The translations under genes were made by a program, and so were the position numbers. Of a stretch of DNA of 64,000 bases, positions 1 through 8,420 are shown piece after piece. The notes below the pieces were generated by a model. That model did no database searches. It saw only the letters and a list, made by a program, of their open reading frames with translations, and was not told where the DNA came from. Every line of letters begins with the position of its first letter. Position 1 is the stretch's first letter. This DNA comes from Clostridium_AW malenominatum (lineage in GTDB: Bacteria; Bacillota; Clostridia; Clostridiales; Clostridiaceae), in NCBI RefSeq assembly GCF_039521365.1, contig NZ_BAAACF010000006.1:62001-126000 (forward strand), written 5' to 3'.

Positions 1-120
1 GCCTATCTTATTTACATCTATCAATTCGCAACTACCTATACCAAAAGTTCCCGATGCAGGCATAACTGGGTTCCTTAAAGTTATCTTTCCTAATTTAACT
101 TGGAGATTTGGTTTACTCAT
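1..120 (-). CDS. pyrD: dihydroorotate dehydrogenase catalytic subunit, N-terminal fragment
   Basis: Only the first 40 codons lie in the window; the gene runs off the left edge. The reading frame opens at an ATG (118-120) and contains the segment NPVMPASGTFG, which fits the FMN-binding N-terminus of class 1B dihydroorotate dehydrogenase. The start overlaps the end of pyrK by 8 bases, the usual arrangement for the two subunits of the NAD-linked 1B enzyme. The enzyme interconverts dihydroorotate and orotate in the cytoplasm, passing electrons through PyrK. It is the last visible gene of a minus-strand operon headed by an IclR-type regulator, which hints at a degradative rather than biosynthetic role. 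Confidence 0.85.
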   Translation of the reverse strand, partial: MSKPNLQVKLGKITLRNPVMPASGTFGIGSCELIDVNKIG

Positions 121-889
121 CAAAACTCACCTCCTCCGTTGAAAAAACAGGCCCATGATTACAAACAGTTTTGTATCCATCTTTCGTTTTACATACACAA
201 GCTAAACATACTCCAATTCCACAAGCCATTTTTTCCTCTAAGGATATATAACTTTCTATTTTATAACGGAGACTAATGTCTCTTAGTAATTTTCCCACTC
301 TATTAGAACCACAAGTAAACATTTGATTTATATTATCTGTATTTATATGCTTATCTAGAATATTTTTTAGGTTATCCATTGAACTTGTGCCATCTTCATC
401 CTGTATTGAGTAAACTGTACAACCTATGCTATTTAAAAATTCTTCGCCTAGTATACTCTCTTTAGTTTTACCACTTAAAACAGCTATTACTTTTATATAT
501 TTTTTTCTAGCTTTTTCTGCTAAGGATATTACGGAAGCTATTCCTACCCCTCTACCAATAATAATAATTCCCTTTGCACTTTCATTTAATGAGTAACCAT
601 TACCTGTTGGTCCTAGTAAATCTATTTCATCACCACTTTTAAAGCCCGTCATAATTTCTGTTCCTTTACCTTTTACAATATAAACAACTTCTATTTCTCC
701 ATTTTCTTTATGGAATCTATAGACACTAAAAGGCCTTCTTAAAAACGGATCTTCATTAGAGCCACAACGTATATGAAGTATTTGCCCCTCTTTAATTTCC
801 TCAGCTAAGGGACTACATTTGATTACTAAGTGATAATATTTACCTTTAATACATTTATTAGATATGACTTTTCCTTTAGTTGTTTTCAT
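113..889 (-). CDS. pyrK: dihydroorotate dehydrogenase electron transfer subunit
   Basis: A 258-residue flavoprotein of the ferredoxin-reductase type. The N-terminal half carries the FAD-binding barrel with the RRPFSVYRF segment (about residues 51-59), followed by an NAD-binding fold, and the C-terminus holds four cysteines (C223, C228, C231, C243) spaced as in the PyrK [2Fe-2S] cluster. In the class 1B enzyme this subunit moves electrons between FMN in PyrD and NAD(H). A GGAGGG ribosome site precedes the ATG. The gene begins 18 bases after pyrC and overlaps pyrD, so the three are almost certainly co-transcribed. Confidence 0.93.
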   Translation of the reverse strand: MKTTKGKVISNKCIKGKYYHLVIKCSPLAEEIKEGQILHIRCGSNEDPFLRRPFSVYRFHKENGEIEVVYIVKGKGTEIMTGFKSGDEIDLLGPTGNGYSLNESAKGIIIIGRGVGIASVISLAEKARKKYIKVIAVLSGKTKESILGEEFLNSIGCTVYSIQDEDGTSSMDNLKNILDKHINTDNINQMFTCGSNRVGKLLRDISLRYKIESYISLEEKMACGIGVCLACVCKTKDGYKTVCNHGPVFSTEEVSFDE

Positions 890-907
890 ATAAAAATTCC
901 ACCCTCC

Positions 908-2182
908 TTATATTTCACAAAATTGAATTTCTCCTCTAACTATAGTAGTTACTGCTTTTCCTCTTAATTTTCTGTTATGAAAAGGTGAATTTTTTGATTT
1001 CGAATAGAATTTGTTACTATCTACTATCCATTCTTTTTCTATATCCAATAAAATTATATCTGCAAAACTTCCTTCTTTTAAAGTTCCTCCGGGAATTTTA
1101 AAAAGCTTTGCCGGAGTACAGCTCATTTTATCTATAAGTTTTTCTATTGACATTTTTCTTTTATGAACTAATTCTAACAAGGATATTCCAAGGGCAGTTT
1201 CTAAACCAACTATTCCATTTGCTGCATCTACAAGATTTTTCTCCTTGTCCTCAGTACTATGAGGCGCGTGATCTGTAGCAATAATATCTATAGTACCGTC
1301 AAAAATCCCTTCGATTAAAGCCTCCACATCCTCTATCGTTCTTAGAGGGGGACTCATTTTACCATTAGAACCTAAACTTTTAATCTCATCCTCTGTTAAT
1401 GAAAAATGATGAGGAGTTACTTCACAGGTTACATTAATCCCTTTTTTCTTAGCTTCTCTAACCATTTCTAAAGCTTTTTTAGTTGATATATGCTGAATAT
1501 GAAGGTGCGCTTCTGTTATATCTGCAAGTACTATATCCCTCCATATAATAACCTCTTCCGCTAAGGCCGGTACTCCTTCTAAGTTTAGTTCTTCTGACAT
1601 CTTACCTTTATTTATACTTCTGTCATATACTAAATTTATATCCTCACAATGTGCACTTACGGGTATTTCTAAGGCTTTTGCATCCATCATAGCTTCATAC
1701 ATTACTCTGGTATTCATTACAGTTTTACCATCATCCGTTATCCCAACTATTCCAGCTTTCACTAGCTCCATATATGGACTCTTTTCTAATCCTTCAAGAC
1801 TCTTTGTTATACTTCCCATAGTATATATATTGCATTTTGCTTTTTTGCCCTTATTTATAACATATTGAACTACCTCTTCATTATCTATAACTGGCGTTGT
1901 ATTTGGCATGCACACTATACTTGTAAAACCTCCAGCTACTGCAGCCATTGCTCCTGTCTTAATTGTTTCTTTATATTCTTGTCCTGGCTCTCTTAAATGC
2001 ACATGAGCATCTATTAATCCCGGACAAACATAATATCCAGAAGCTTCAACTACCTTGCATCCATCTATTTCAATATGTTTTTCAACTTTTGAGATTTTTT
2101 CATCTTCTATAAGAATATCGTATATTCCAAATAAATTCTGAGATGGATCTACTATCCATCCGTCCTTAATTAATGTTTTCAT
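908..2182 (-). CDS. pyrC: dihydroorotase (class I)
   Basis: A 424-residue amidohydrolase that interconverts dihydroorotate and N-carbamoyl-aspartate. Visible signatures are the metal-binding HVHLREPG motif (His60 and His62), GGFTSIVCMPNT, and ATDHAPH with the catalytic aspartate near residue 304. I place the start at the internal ATG (2180-2182), which has a GGAGG site a few bases upstream; a longer frame adds 15 residues but would bury that site. It sits between an M20 carbamoylase gene (34-base gap) and pyrK (18-base gap). With the IclR-type regulator upstream, the context suggests ring opening during orotate breakdown, although the protein family alone does not separate this from biosynthesis. 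Confidence 0.93.
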   Translation of the reverse strand: MKTLIKDGWIVDPSQNLFGIYDILIEDEKISKVEKHIEIDGCKVVEASGYYVCPGLIDAHVHLREPGQEYKETIKTGAMAAVAGGFTSIVCMPNTTPVIDNEEVVQYVINKGKKAKCNIYTMGSITKSLEGLEKSPYMELVKAGIVGITDDGKTVMNTRVMYEAMMDAKALEIPVSAHCEDINLVYDRSINKGKMSEELNLEGVPALAEEVIIWRDIVLADITEAHLHIQHISTKKALEMVREAKKKGINVTCEVTPHHFSLTEDEIKSLGSNGKMSPPLRTIEDVEALIEGIFDGTIDIIATDHAPHSTEDKEKNLVDAANGIVGLETALGISLLELVHKRKMSIEKLIDKMSCTPAKLFKIPGGTLKEGSFADIILLDIEKEWIVDSNKFYSKSKNSPFHNRKLRGKAVTTIVRGEIQFCEI

Positions 2183-2216
2183 ATCGACTCCTCCAAATCC
2201 CAATTTTTGATAAAAA

Positions 2217-3452
2217 TCATTTCGCAAGTTCTAAAACAGCTTCATATAATACATTTATTCCTATTTCAATATGTTTTAAATCTACATCTTCATTGGGATT
2301 ATGACTTATTCCACCTTTACAAGGTATAAATATTAAAGATGATGGTGCTATCTTACTCATATTCATTGTGTCATGTCCTGCACCACTTGCCATCACTTTA
2401 TAATTTACACCTAATCTATTGCATACACCTTTTACAAGTTCCATCATTTTATTGCTACATGCTATAGGCTCTTCTCGACTTAATATCTTTACATGGCTTT
2501 TTATATTACGCTTTTTACTTACTTTGTAAATGCAATTATTTACACCTTTTAAAGCTCTACTCATACTATCTTTGTCAATACCCCTAATATCAACAAATAA
2601 TTCTACTTTTCCAGGAACTACATTGATTGCTCCAGGAAAAGTTCTACAATTTCCTGTAGTTGTTACTGTTTTATATGTAGCTTCCCTATTACCTACATTT
2701 TCTACTCCTAAAATAATTTCTGATGCTGCTACCAGTGCGTCTTTTCTCATATTCATAGGACATCCACCTGAGTGCGCTTCTTCTCCTTCTAGTTCTATGA
2801 GAAGCCTTATTGGAGCTGCAATAGCTTCCACTATTCCAATAGGTATATTTTCTTTCTCAAGTACAGGACCTTGTTCTATATGCAATTCTAGAAAAGCTTT
2901 TATACTACCCTCTTTTAAAATATCTTTTTTTATATCCTCAGGATTATAGTTATTATGAATTAAAGCTTCATAAATCGATACTTCATCATCATCTCTATAG
3001 TTTTTTAATTCCTCCACATCCATTTTCCCTGTCATGACCTTACTGCCAACGGTGGAAAGATTAAACCTACTTGATTCCTCTGTTGAAAAAATAACTATTT
3101 CTATTGAGTGGTTATGTGGTATATTGTTTTGGATTAACTTTCTCACTAACTCTATCCCTGCCACCACCCCTAATAGTCCATCGTATTTTCCTCCATGAGG
3201 TACCGTATCTATATGTGAGCCAACCATAACGCAAGGTAAATTTTTATCTTCACCCTTTTTTATAGCTCTAACATTGCCAACCCCATCTTCATTTATTGTT
3301 AATCCCATATTTTTAAATATTTCTATTAAGTAAGCTCTAGCCTCCATATCTTCTCTAGACAAGGCTAATCTAGTTACACCTTTTCCTTCTTTGTGCCCTA
3401 TAGAATTTACTTTATTCATCACTTTTAGAAATTCATTAAGATTTTCGGCCAA
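2217..3452 (-). CDS. M20-family N-carbamoyl-amino-acid amidohydrolase, candidate ureidosuccinase
   Basis: A 411-residue enzyme of the M20 branch that includes allantoate amidohydrolase, beta-ureidopropionase and N-carbamoyl-L-amino acid hydrolase. Metal-site motifs are visible: GSHIDTVPHGGKYDG, STEESSRFN, LHIEQGP and the late GAGHDTMNM. Such enzymes remove the carbamoyl group, giving CO2, ammonia and an amino acid. The start is a TTG behind a run of seven G (ribosome site). The neighbours are dihydroorotase and dihydroorotate dehydrogenase, so the obvious substrate is N-carbamoyl-L-aspartate, i.e. ureidosuccinase of anaerobic orotate fermentation. That substrate is inference; other N-carbamoyl amino acids or allantoate cannot be excluded from sequence. 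Confidence 0.85.
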   Translation of the reverse strand: MAENLNEFLKVMNKVNSIGHKEGKGVTRLALSREDMEARAYLIEIFKNMGLTINEDGVGNVRAIKKGEDKNLPCVMVGSHIDTVPHGGKYDGLLGVVAGIELVRKLIQNNIPHNHSIEIVIFSTEESSRFNLSTVGSKVMTGKMDVEELKNYRDDDEVSIYEALIHNNYNPEDIKKDILKEGSIKAFLELHIEQGPVLEKENIPIGIVEAIAAPIRLLIELEGEEAHSGGCPMNMRKDALVAASEIILGVENVGNREATYKTVTTTGNCRTFPGAINVVPGKVELFVDIRGIDKDSMSRALKGVNNCIYKVSKKRNIKSHVKILSREEPIACSNKMMELVKGVCNRLGVNYKVMASGAGHDTMNMSKIAPSSLIFIPCKGGISHNPNEDVDLKHIEIGINVLYEAVLELAK

Positions 3453-3471
3453 TATAACCCCCCCTATACCC

Positions 3472-4215
3472 CTACTTCATCCATCCTAGGGACGTAGATA
3501 TTTTATCAGCAGTATCTATCAAGCTATGGATCTTATTTTCTATTTCATTATTTTCAGTTTTAATACTTATCATAGTTACACTTCCTATAACTTTTCCATA
3601 CATATTTCTTATAGGTGTAGATATAGCAATAACTCCATCATCTAATTCTTCGTCACAAACTGCATAACCAGCTTCCCTTATTTTACTCAACTTTTCTTTT
3701 ACTTCTAAGCAATCTGTTAAAGTATTTTTACTATATCTCTTGAATTCACTTTTTTCCAAAATTTCGTCTATTTCTTTTTCTTCTAAATAAGCTACTATTG
3801 CTTGCGCTGCAGAAGCGCCGTTTAACGGCATTTCGCTTCCAATCTTCACATAGAATTTTATCCTATCCCCACTATTAACAGTATCAATACAAATTGATTT
3901 TTTATTTTCCATTACGGTTAAAAAAATTACTTCTTCATACTTATTAAATAAATCCTCTAAAAATGGCCTTGCCACGGTTTTTACATTGTTATTATTTAAA
4001 TATCCTACCGCTAAGGAAACCACTTTTAATCCTAATCTATATCTAGAAGTCTCCTTATCCTGAAGTACATAATCATTATCTTTAAGAGAAGCTAATAATC
4101 TATGGGTAGTACTTACAGGTAAATCCAAAGACTTGCTTATTTCTGTAATCATAAGACCTTCGGGCTTGTTACTTAGTAACTCTAATACCATGAAAATTCT
4201 TTCTACTAATTGCAT
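3472..4215 (-). CDS. IclR-family transcriptional regulator
   Basis: A 247-residue regulator with an N-terminal winged helix-turn-helix (residues about 5-60, with the LDLPVSTTHRLLASL recognition region) and a C-terminal IclR ligand-binding domain with the typical DEELDDGVIAISTPIRN segment near its end. IclR proteins mostly control catabolic operons by binding small organic acids. It is the first gene of the operon that continues into the M20 hydrolase, pyrC, pyrK and pyrD (19-base gap to the next gene). Its own promoter region carries two palindromes (4229-4263), so autoregulation together with the whole operon is likely. A good AGGAGG site precedes the ATG. Confidence 0.92.
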   Translation of the reverse strand: MQLVERIFMVLELLSNKPEGLMITEISKSLDLPVSTTHRLLASLKDNDYVLQDKETSRYRLGLKVVSLAVGYLNNNNVKTVARPFLEDLFNKYEEVIFLTVMENKKSICIDTVNSGDRIKFYVKIGSEMPLNGASAAQAIVAYLEEKEIDEILEKSEFKRYSKNTLTDCLEVKEKLSKIREAGYAVCDEELDDGVIAISTPIRNMYGKVIGSVTMISIKTENNEIENKIHSLIDTADKISTSLGWMK

Positions 4216-4228
4216 AAAACCTCCTCTT

Positions 4229-4300
4229 TTCCGCCTGGCGGAAATGTATTCTTCCTAACGGAAATTAATATTATTATATCACATAGAATCAAATAATCAA
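4229..4300 (-). promoter_or_regulatory. promoter and candidate IclR-type operators of the orotate operon
   Basis: Reading the minus strand, TTGATT (4295-4300) and TATAAT (4273-4278) are spaced by 16 bases and form a good vegetative promoter for the regulator gene. Just downstream are a near-perfect palindrome TTCCGCCTGGCGGAA (4229-4243) and a weaker one, TTCCTAACGGAA (4252-4263), both with TTCC/GGAA arms. They cover the likely transcription start and the stretch before the ribosome site, the position expected for repression. The GC-rich palindrome stands out sharply in AT-rich DNA. Assignment to the adjacent IclR regulator is inference. Confidence 0.7.
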
Positions 4301-4323
4301 ATATTTTCAATATTTCGACATAG

Positions 4324-4361
4324 AAAAAATGGATGTAGTTTTTGCACTACATCCATTTTTT
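4324..4361 (-). terminator. intrinsic terminator after the S1-domain gene
   Basis: A 16-base-pair stem (4324-4339 with 4346-4361) with a six-base loop and flanking A/T runs begins in the stop codon of the CvfB-type gene and ends transcription coming from it. It also insulates the IclR operon. Confidence 0.85.
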
Positions 4362-5200
4362 TATTTTAATAAAGTTGTTCCTTTTTCATCTTGGGTTACT
4401 AAGCCACTTTTCATTAAGCCCCCTAGAGCCCTTTTAAAATAGTTTTTGCTAGTTTTAAATACTTCCTTTATTTCTTCAGGTGAGGAGGCATCATTATATT
4501 CCATAAAACCGTCATTTTCTTTTAAGTACTTTAAAATATCCTCTTGAAGCTGAGTTCTTTCTTCCTTTCCAGTTACTCTAGTTGTAAGCCCCAGGGTTCC
4601 GTCTTCATAAACTTTTTTAATCTTTAATTTTATCTTTTCTCCGTTTCTTACCTTAATAAAGTATTCATTTTTAAGCATTATACCCTTATATTTATCTTCT
4701 ACTGCTACAATTACATTTTCACTTCTATAAAGTCCACAGATAGTTCCCATTACTTCATCTCCAACCTTATACCCTTCTCCCATTTGTAAATGTTCTTCTA
4801 CATCTACTGTACCAGCTAATCTTCCAGTTTTATCCTCATATACATAAAATAAATAGCTATCGCCTTCTTGTAATCTATATTTTTGCTCCTTTAAAGGCAC
4901 GAATAAATCTCTATCTATTCCTATTTCTAAAAAAGCTCCTATTTGTGAATTATCCTTAACTTTAAGATAAGCTAAATCTCCTACCTTAGCTAAAGGGTCC
5001 CTTAATGTAGCCACCAATCTGTCCTTTGAATCTCTATAGAGGAATACAATTATTTCATCCCCCTCTTCAAATTCTTTTTCTAAAGACTCTTTAAAAGGTA
5101 ATAAAATATCATCTTTTGTATCTCCTGTTTCAGCATCTAAATAATAACCTATTTTTGTTTTTCTACTTATTTTAAACTTATTGTAATCTCCAACTTGCAT
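4361..5200 (-). CDS. cvfB: CvfB-family S1 RNA-binding protein
   Basis: A protein of about 279 residues with tandem S1-like beta-barrel domains in the first two thirds (for example GAFLEIGIDRDLFVPLKEQ and the later KVGDEVMGTICGLY and GEKIKLKIKKVYEDG segments) and a C-terminal winged-helix domain (SSPEEIKEVFKTSKNYFKRALGGL). This is the architecture of conserved virulence factor B / YitL, cytoplasmic RNA-binding proteins of Firmicutes. I start at ATG 5198-5200 because the upstream in-frame ATG is part of its ribosome binding site. The start overlaps the end of the MFS gene by 34 bases, so the pair is translationally linked. Confidence 0.9.
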   Translation of the reverse strand: MQVGDYNKFKISRKTKIGYYLDAETGDTKDDILLPFKESLEKEFEEGDEIIVFLYRDSKDRLVATLRDPLAKVGDLAYLKVKDNSQIGAFLEIGIDRDLFVPLKEQKYRLQEGDSYLFYVYEDKTGRLAGTVDVEEHLQMGEGYKVGDEVMGTICGLYRSENVIVAVEDKYKGIMLKNEYFIKVRNGEKIKLKIKKVYEDGTLGLTTRVTGKEERTQLQEDILKYLKENDGFMEYNDASSPEEIKEVFKTSKNYFKRALGGLMKSGLVTQDEKGTTLLK

Positions 5201-6342
5201 CCTTTTTCCCTCCATTTTTTACTCCACTTAATTATTAATATCAAAGCTATTATACTTAATATTCCACAAAATATGAAACTAAATCCTAAAGAAACATCAC
5301 TAGCCTTTCCAATAGATAAATTTACAAAGGAAGCTATGACATTCCCAAACATTGCATACATAGATAAAATGGTGGCCCTATTTTCCCCCTCTATGGACTT
5401 ATTTTGGATGTCCATGTTTAAAGGCTGTATTATGGCAAAAGCTCCTTCAATTAAAGCTATAAATATTATGGTAATAATTCTTCCCTTTACGTATGCCAAT
5501 AAAAAGCTGCACCCAATTATTAAAGCAATTAAAGCTTTAAAGGATAATTCATAGCCAAACCTATCTTTTATTTTATAAGCTTTAGAAGAGCTTATACATA
5601 TTATTTGCATAAAAGCTGTTAATAACCCAAAATATTTTATAGGCACACCTATTTCTAAATACTTTGGCCCATTTAAAAATACACAAATAGAATGAGTAGA
5701 TTCCGAAATTAAAGCAATAGCTGCTATAAAAACCAACATTTCCTTATTTGTTAAAACGGATTTTATGCTACCTTTAATCTTTATTTCCTTATTAGTCTCC
5801 TTTACATCCTTTAAGAAAAACACTAAAAAAAATGTTACCCCATAAGGAAATATAGTAAGAAACACTGGCAAATCCAAGCTAACCTTTATCATAAAAGTAG
5901 ATAAAAATGAAGCTGTAAAAAAACCAGCTGCGGAAAAAGACGCATATAAACTAAATGCTTTACCCGACTCTTCTTTCTCTGCTGATAAATAAATAAGAGC
6001 TGAATCAGAACCAGAAATACCAGAAATACTTAATGCTGACACTATTGCCGCAATTAAAAAATAAAGAAAACTATTACTTTTATAAAAAATTATTTTAGAA
6101 ATAAAAAAGAAAAAATATGATAAAGTCAAAGTTTTCTTGTACCCAAACTTATCTCCAAAGTATCCCCAAGGTACTTCTAGTAAAAGCATAGATAACATAA
6201 GCATTGACTCTATAAAAAATATTTGAGATAGGGTAAGTCCCCTGCTTTGCCTAAAAACCGTAGCTATAGAACCATAAAAAACCAACCCCTGAAAATAAGA
6301 GATTGCATACATTATATATAAATTCTTTTTTTTGCTATTCAA
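5167..6342 (-). CDS. MFS transporter
   Basis: A membrane protein of about 391 residues with roughly twelve hydrophobic segments and the major-facilitator loop motif GYFGDKFGYKKTL after the second helix. Substrate cannot be read from sequence; the closest general pattern is the drug or small-molecule exporter group. The start is probably the TTG at 6340-6342, because the in-frame ATG 15 bases upstream overlaps a GAGGTG ribosome site placed correctly for the TTG. Its 3' end overlaps the CvfB-type gene, so both form a two-gene transcript that stops at 4324-4361. Confidence 0.85.
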   Translation of the reverse strand: MNSKKKNLYIMYAISYFQGLVFYGSIATVFRQSRGLTLSQIFFIESMLMLSMLLLEVPWGYFGDKFGYKKTLTLSYFFFFISKIIFYKSNSFLYFLIAAIVSALSISGISGSDSALIYLSAEKEESGKAFSLYASFSAAGFFTASFLSTFMIKVSLDLPVFLTIFPYGVTFFLVFFLKDVKETNKEIKIKGSIKSVLTNKEMLVFIAAIALISESTHSICVFLNGPKYLEIGVPIKYFGLLTAFMQIICISSSKAYKIKDRFGYELSFKALIALIIGCSFLLAYVKGRIITIIFIALIEGAFAIIQPLNMDIQNKSIEGENRATILSMYAMFGNVIASFVNLSIGKASDVSLGFSFIFCGILSIIALILIIKWSKKWREKGCKLEITISLK

Positions 6343-6385
6343 TTTGATACACCTCATCTAAAATTTTTCATCACAAAAAGACCTC

Positions 6386-6405
6386 TTTTTTAAGGCCTTA
6401 AAAAA
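6386..6405. other. 20-base perfect palindrome between divergent genes
   Basis: TTTTTTAAGGCCTTAAAAAA reads identically on both strands and lies 44 bases upstream of the MFS start in the divergent gap before the response regulator gene. It has no loop, so a protein-binding site is more natural than a terminator. Nothing links it to a known regulator. Confidence 0.35.
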
Positions 6406-6550
6406 TATAGCTTTGGTATATCAATGATCTAGCATAACACCATCTCCAACTTTAAAAGTTTTGCTTTATTTCATTTAGTATACCATATATTTTCTAAGTA
6501 TTGTATAATATTTCTAACTATACTTTACATTATTTGAAAGAGGTCATTAA

Positions 6551-7225
6551 ATGTTTAAAATACTTATTATTGAAGATGACTTAAAAATGCGTGAAATAAT
6601 TTTAGAAAATATACACCGTTGGGGATTTGATGGGCTTTATGTGAAAGACTTTAATCAAGTATTTAATGAGTTTATAAACTATGAACCTCATCTAATTTTA
6701 CTTGATATAAATCTTCCTTCCTATGATGGCTTTTATTGGTGTGGAAAAATACGTGAAGTATCAAAGGTACCTATTATATTTATTTCCTCAAGAAATAGCA
6801 ATATGGATATAGTAATGGCTATTAATATGGGTGGCGATGACTTTGTGCAAAAGCCTTTTTCTTTAGAGGTACTTATGGCAAAAATAAATGCCCTTTTAAG
6901 AAGAACCTATGATTATATGAGTACTGAAGCAAATGTAATTGAACATAGGAATTTAATATTAAATTTAAAGGATAGCACTGTATCTTATAATGATAAAAAA
7001 GTAGAACTTACTAAAAACGAGTTCAAAATCTTATATGTACTTATGAAAGATAAAGGTAGCATAATAAGCAGAGATTCTATAATGAGAAGTCTTTGGGAAG
7101 ATGAAAATTTCGTTGATGATAATACACTTACAGTAAATATAAACAGACTTAGAAAAAAACTAGAGGACTTAGATATTGAAAATTATATACAAACTAAGAA
7201 AGGGCAAGGATATATAATAATATGA
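6551..7225 (+). CDS. OmpR-family response regulator of a Bce-type module
   Basis: A 224-residue two-domain regulator. The receiver domain has the acidic pair EDD near the N-terminus, the phosphoacceptor in LLDINLPSYDG (about Asp52) and the conserved lysine in QKPFS. The C-terminal OmpR/PhoB winged helix (about residues 125-224) ends in NRLRKKLEDL and QTKKGQGYII. The sequence resembles BceR/GraR-type regulators that work with peptide-sensing ABC transporters. Its stop codon overlaps the kinase start (ATGA), and the transporter genes follow, so assignment to the Bce group rests on sequence style and context together. Confidence 0.92.
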   Translation: MFKILIIEDDLKMREIILENIHRWGFDGLYVKDFNQVFNEFINYEPHLILLDINLPSYDGFYWCGKIREVSKVPIIFISSRNSNMDIVMAINMGGDDFVQKPFSLEVLMAKINALLRRTYDYMSTEANVIEHRNLILNLKDSTVSYNDKKVELTKNEFKILYVLMKDKGSIISRDSIMRSLWEDENFVDDNTLTVNINRLRKKLEDLDIENYIQTKKGQGYIII

Positions 7226-8253
7226 GATTTGATAAATATTTAGCTGATAAAAGATACTCCCTACTTTTTTATCTTCTTTTAATGAGCTTTGTTTCCGCTG
7301 TTATATCTCTAGATAGTAGCATGAAAGTTAGTATGGGCAATATTATTTATCTTAATGCAGTTTCTTTTATATTTTTCACTCTTTATTTAGTTTTAAATTA
7401 TTTATTTATAAAAAATTATTATAAAACAATTAATGATATAGTAAAGAATAATAATGATGAGTTATTCTATAGAGTTCCCAAACCTAAAAGTTACGAACAA
7501 AAACTATTTCACCATCTTTTAAAGGATGTCTATGAATACCAAAATGAAAAAATTCAAAAGCTTTATGATACTAAGAAAGATAATGAAGAATTTATAACTT
7601 CTTGGGTTCATCAAATTAAAACTCCTATAGCCGTTAGCAGACTTTTAATTGAAAACAGCTTAAATAAACCTACTGCTGCAGTTCTTTCAAGCCTTGAGGA
7701 AGAACTAGATAAAGTAGAAAGCTACATAGAGCAAGCTTTATATTATTCAAAGATAGATGATTTTTCTAAGGATTACCTTATAAATGAAGTTGAGCTGGAC
7801 AGAGTAGTTAAGGAAACTGTAAAAAAGCATGCTAAAACCTTTATAAATAAAAAAATAAAAGTAGAAATTGAAAATACAGAATTAGTGCTTGTTACAGATA
7901 AAAAGTGGCTATCTTTTGTATTAGATCAAATTCTAGATAACTCCTTAAAATATACTAATTCTGGTGGAAAAATTAAAATATATGGAATTAAGAATAATAG
8001 GGGTCACGAGCTAACTATAGAAGATAACGGCATTGGAATTAAAACCGAAGATGTTGATAGGATTTTTGATAAAGGCTTTACAGGCTATAACGGAAGAGAA
8101 AATTCTAAATCTACAGGTTTTGGCCTTTATCTTTCTAAGAGATTAGTCCGAAAACTTGGTCATGATATATATGTAGAATCTAAATATAGGGAATATACCA
8201 AAATTATTTTAATTTTTCCCAAGCTTTCAGAGTACCTTGATGTATCTAGATGA
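7222..8253 (+). CDS. BceS-type intramembrane-sensing histidine kinase
   Basis: A 343-residue kinase with two close N-terminal membrane helices (about residues 13-30 and 38-60) and almost no extracellular loop, the mark of BceS-like kinases that sense through their partner transporter. The dimerisation/phosphoacceptor motif is SWVHQIKTPIAV (His about 130), followed by an HATPase domain with N-box LDQILDNSLKYT and the GIGI and GFGLYLSKRL glycine motifs. It overlaps the regulator gene by four bases. A hairpin at 8261-8280 follows, so the ABC genes are driven mainly from their own promoter. Confidence 0.92.
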   Translation: MRFDKYLADKRYSLLFYLLLMSFVSAVISLDSSMKVSMGNIIYLNAVSFIFFTLYLVLNYLFIKNYYKTINDIVKNNNDELFYRVPKPKSYEQKLFHHLLKDVYEYQNEKIQKLYDTKKDNEEFITSWVHQIKTPIAVSRLLIENSLNKPTAAVLSSLEEELDKVESYIEQALYYSKIDDFSKDYLINEVELDRVVKETVKKHAKTFINKKIKVEIENTELVLVTDKKWLSFVLDQILDNSLKYTNSGGKIKIYGIKNNRGHELTIEDNGIGIKTEDVDRIFDKGFTGYNGRENSKSTGFGLYLSKRLVRKLGHDIYVESKYREYTKIILIFPKLSEYLDVSR

Positions 8254-8260
8254 TTATTAT

Positions 8261-8280
8261 GGCAGCCAAATTTGGCTGCC
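8261..8280 (+). terminator. hairpin after the kinase gene
   Basis: GGCAGCCAAATTTGGCTGCC is a perfect inverted repeat eight bases after the kinase stop and is followed by a moderately T-rich stretch. It probably separates the regulator-kinase transcript from the transporter transcript. Confidence 0.7.
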
Positions 8281-8302
8281 TTTAGTCATTTTAAAATCTA
8301 TG

Positions 8303-8316
8303 TGACAAAAATGTAA
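8303..8316 (+). promoter_or_regulatory. candidate BceR-type operator before the ABC genes
   Basis: TGACA AAAA TGTAA matches the TNACA-N4-TGTAA pattern described for BceR-like regulators of Firmicutes. It lies about 105 bases upstream of the ABC ATPase start, and an AT-rich region that could hold the -35/-10 elements follows (8350-8390). A second TGTAA half site is at 8332-8336. Confidence 0.6.
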
Positions 8317-8420
8317 GGATAAAACTGCCCTTTGTAAGATAAAAAAATGGTTTAAACTTTTTAATTTTTATAAAATAGGATTATAGATTGAAGTAACATA
8401 TTTTTCAGGAGGATTAAAAT

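Noticed and set aside
2530..2949. Plus-strand open frame of 139 codons
   Set aside because: Lies entirely inside the M20 hydrolase gene on the other strand, which has clear family motifs; no ribosome site.
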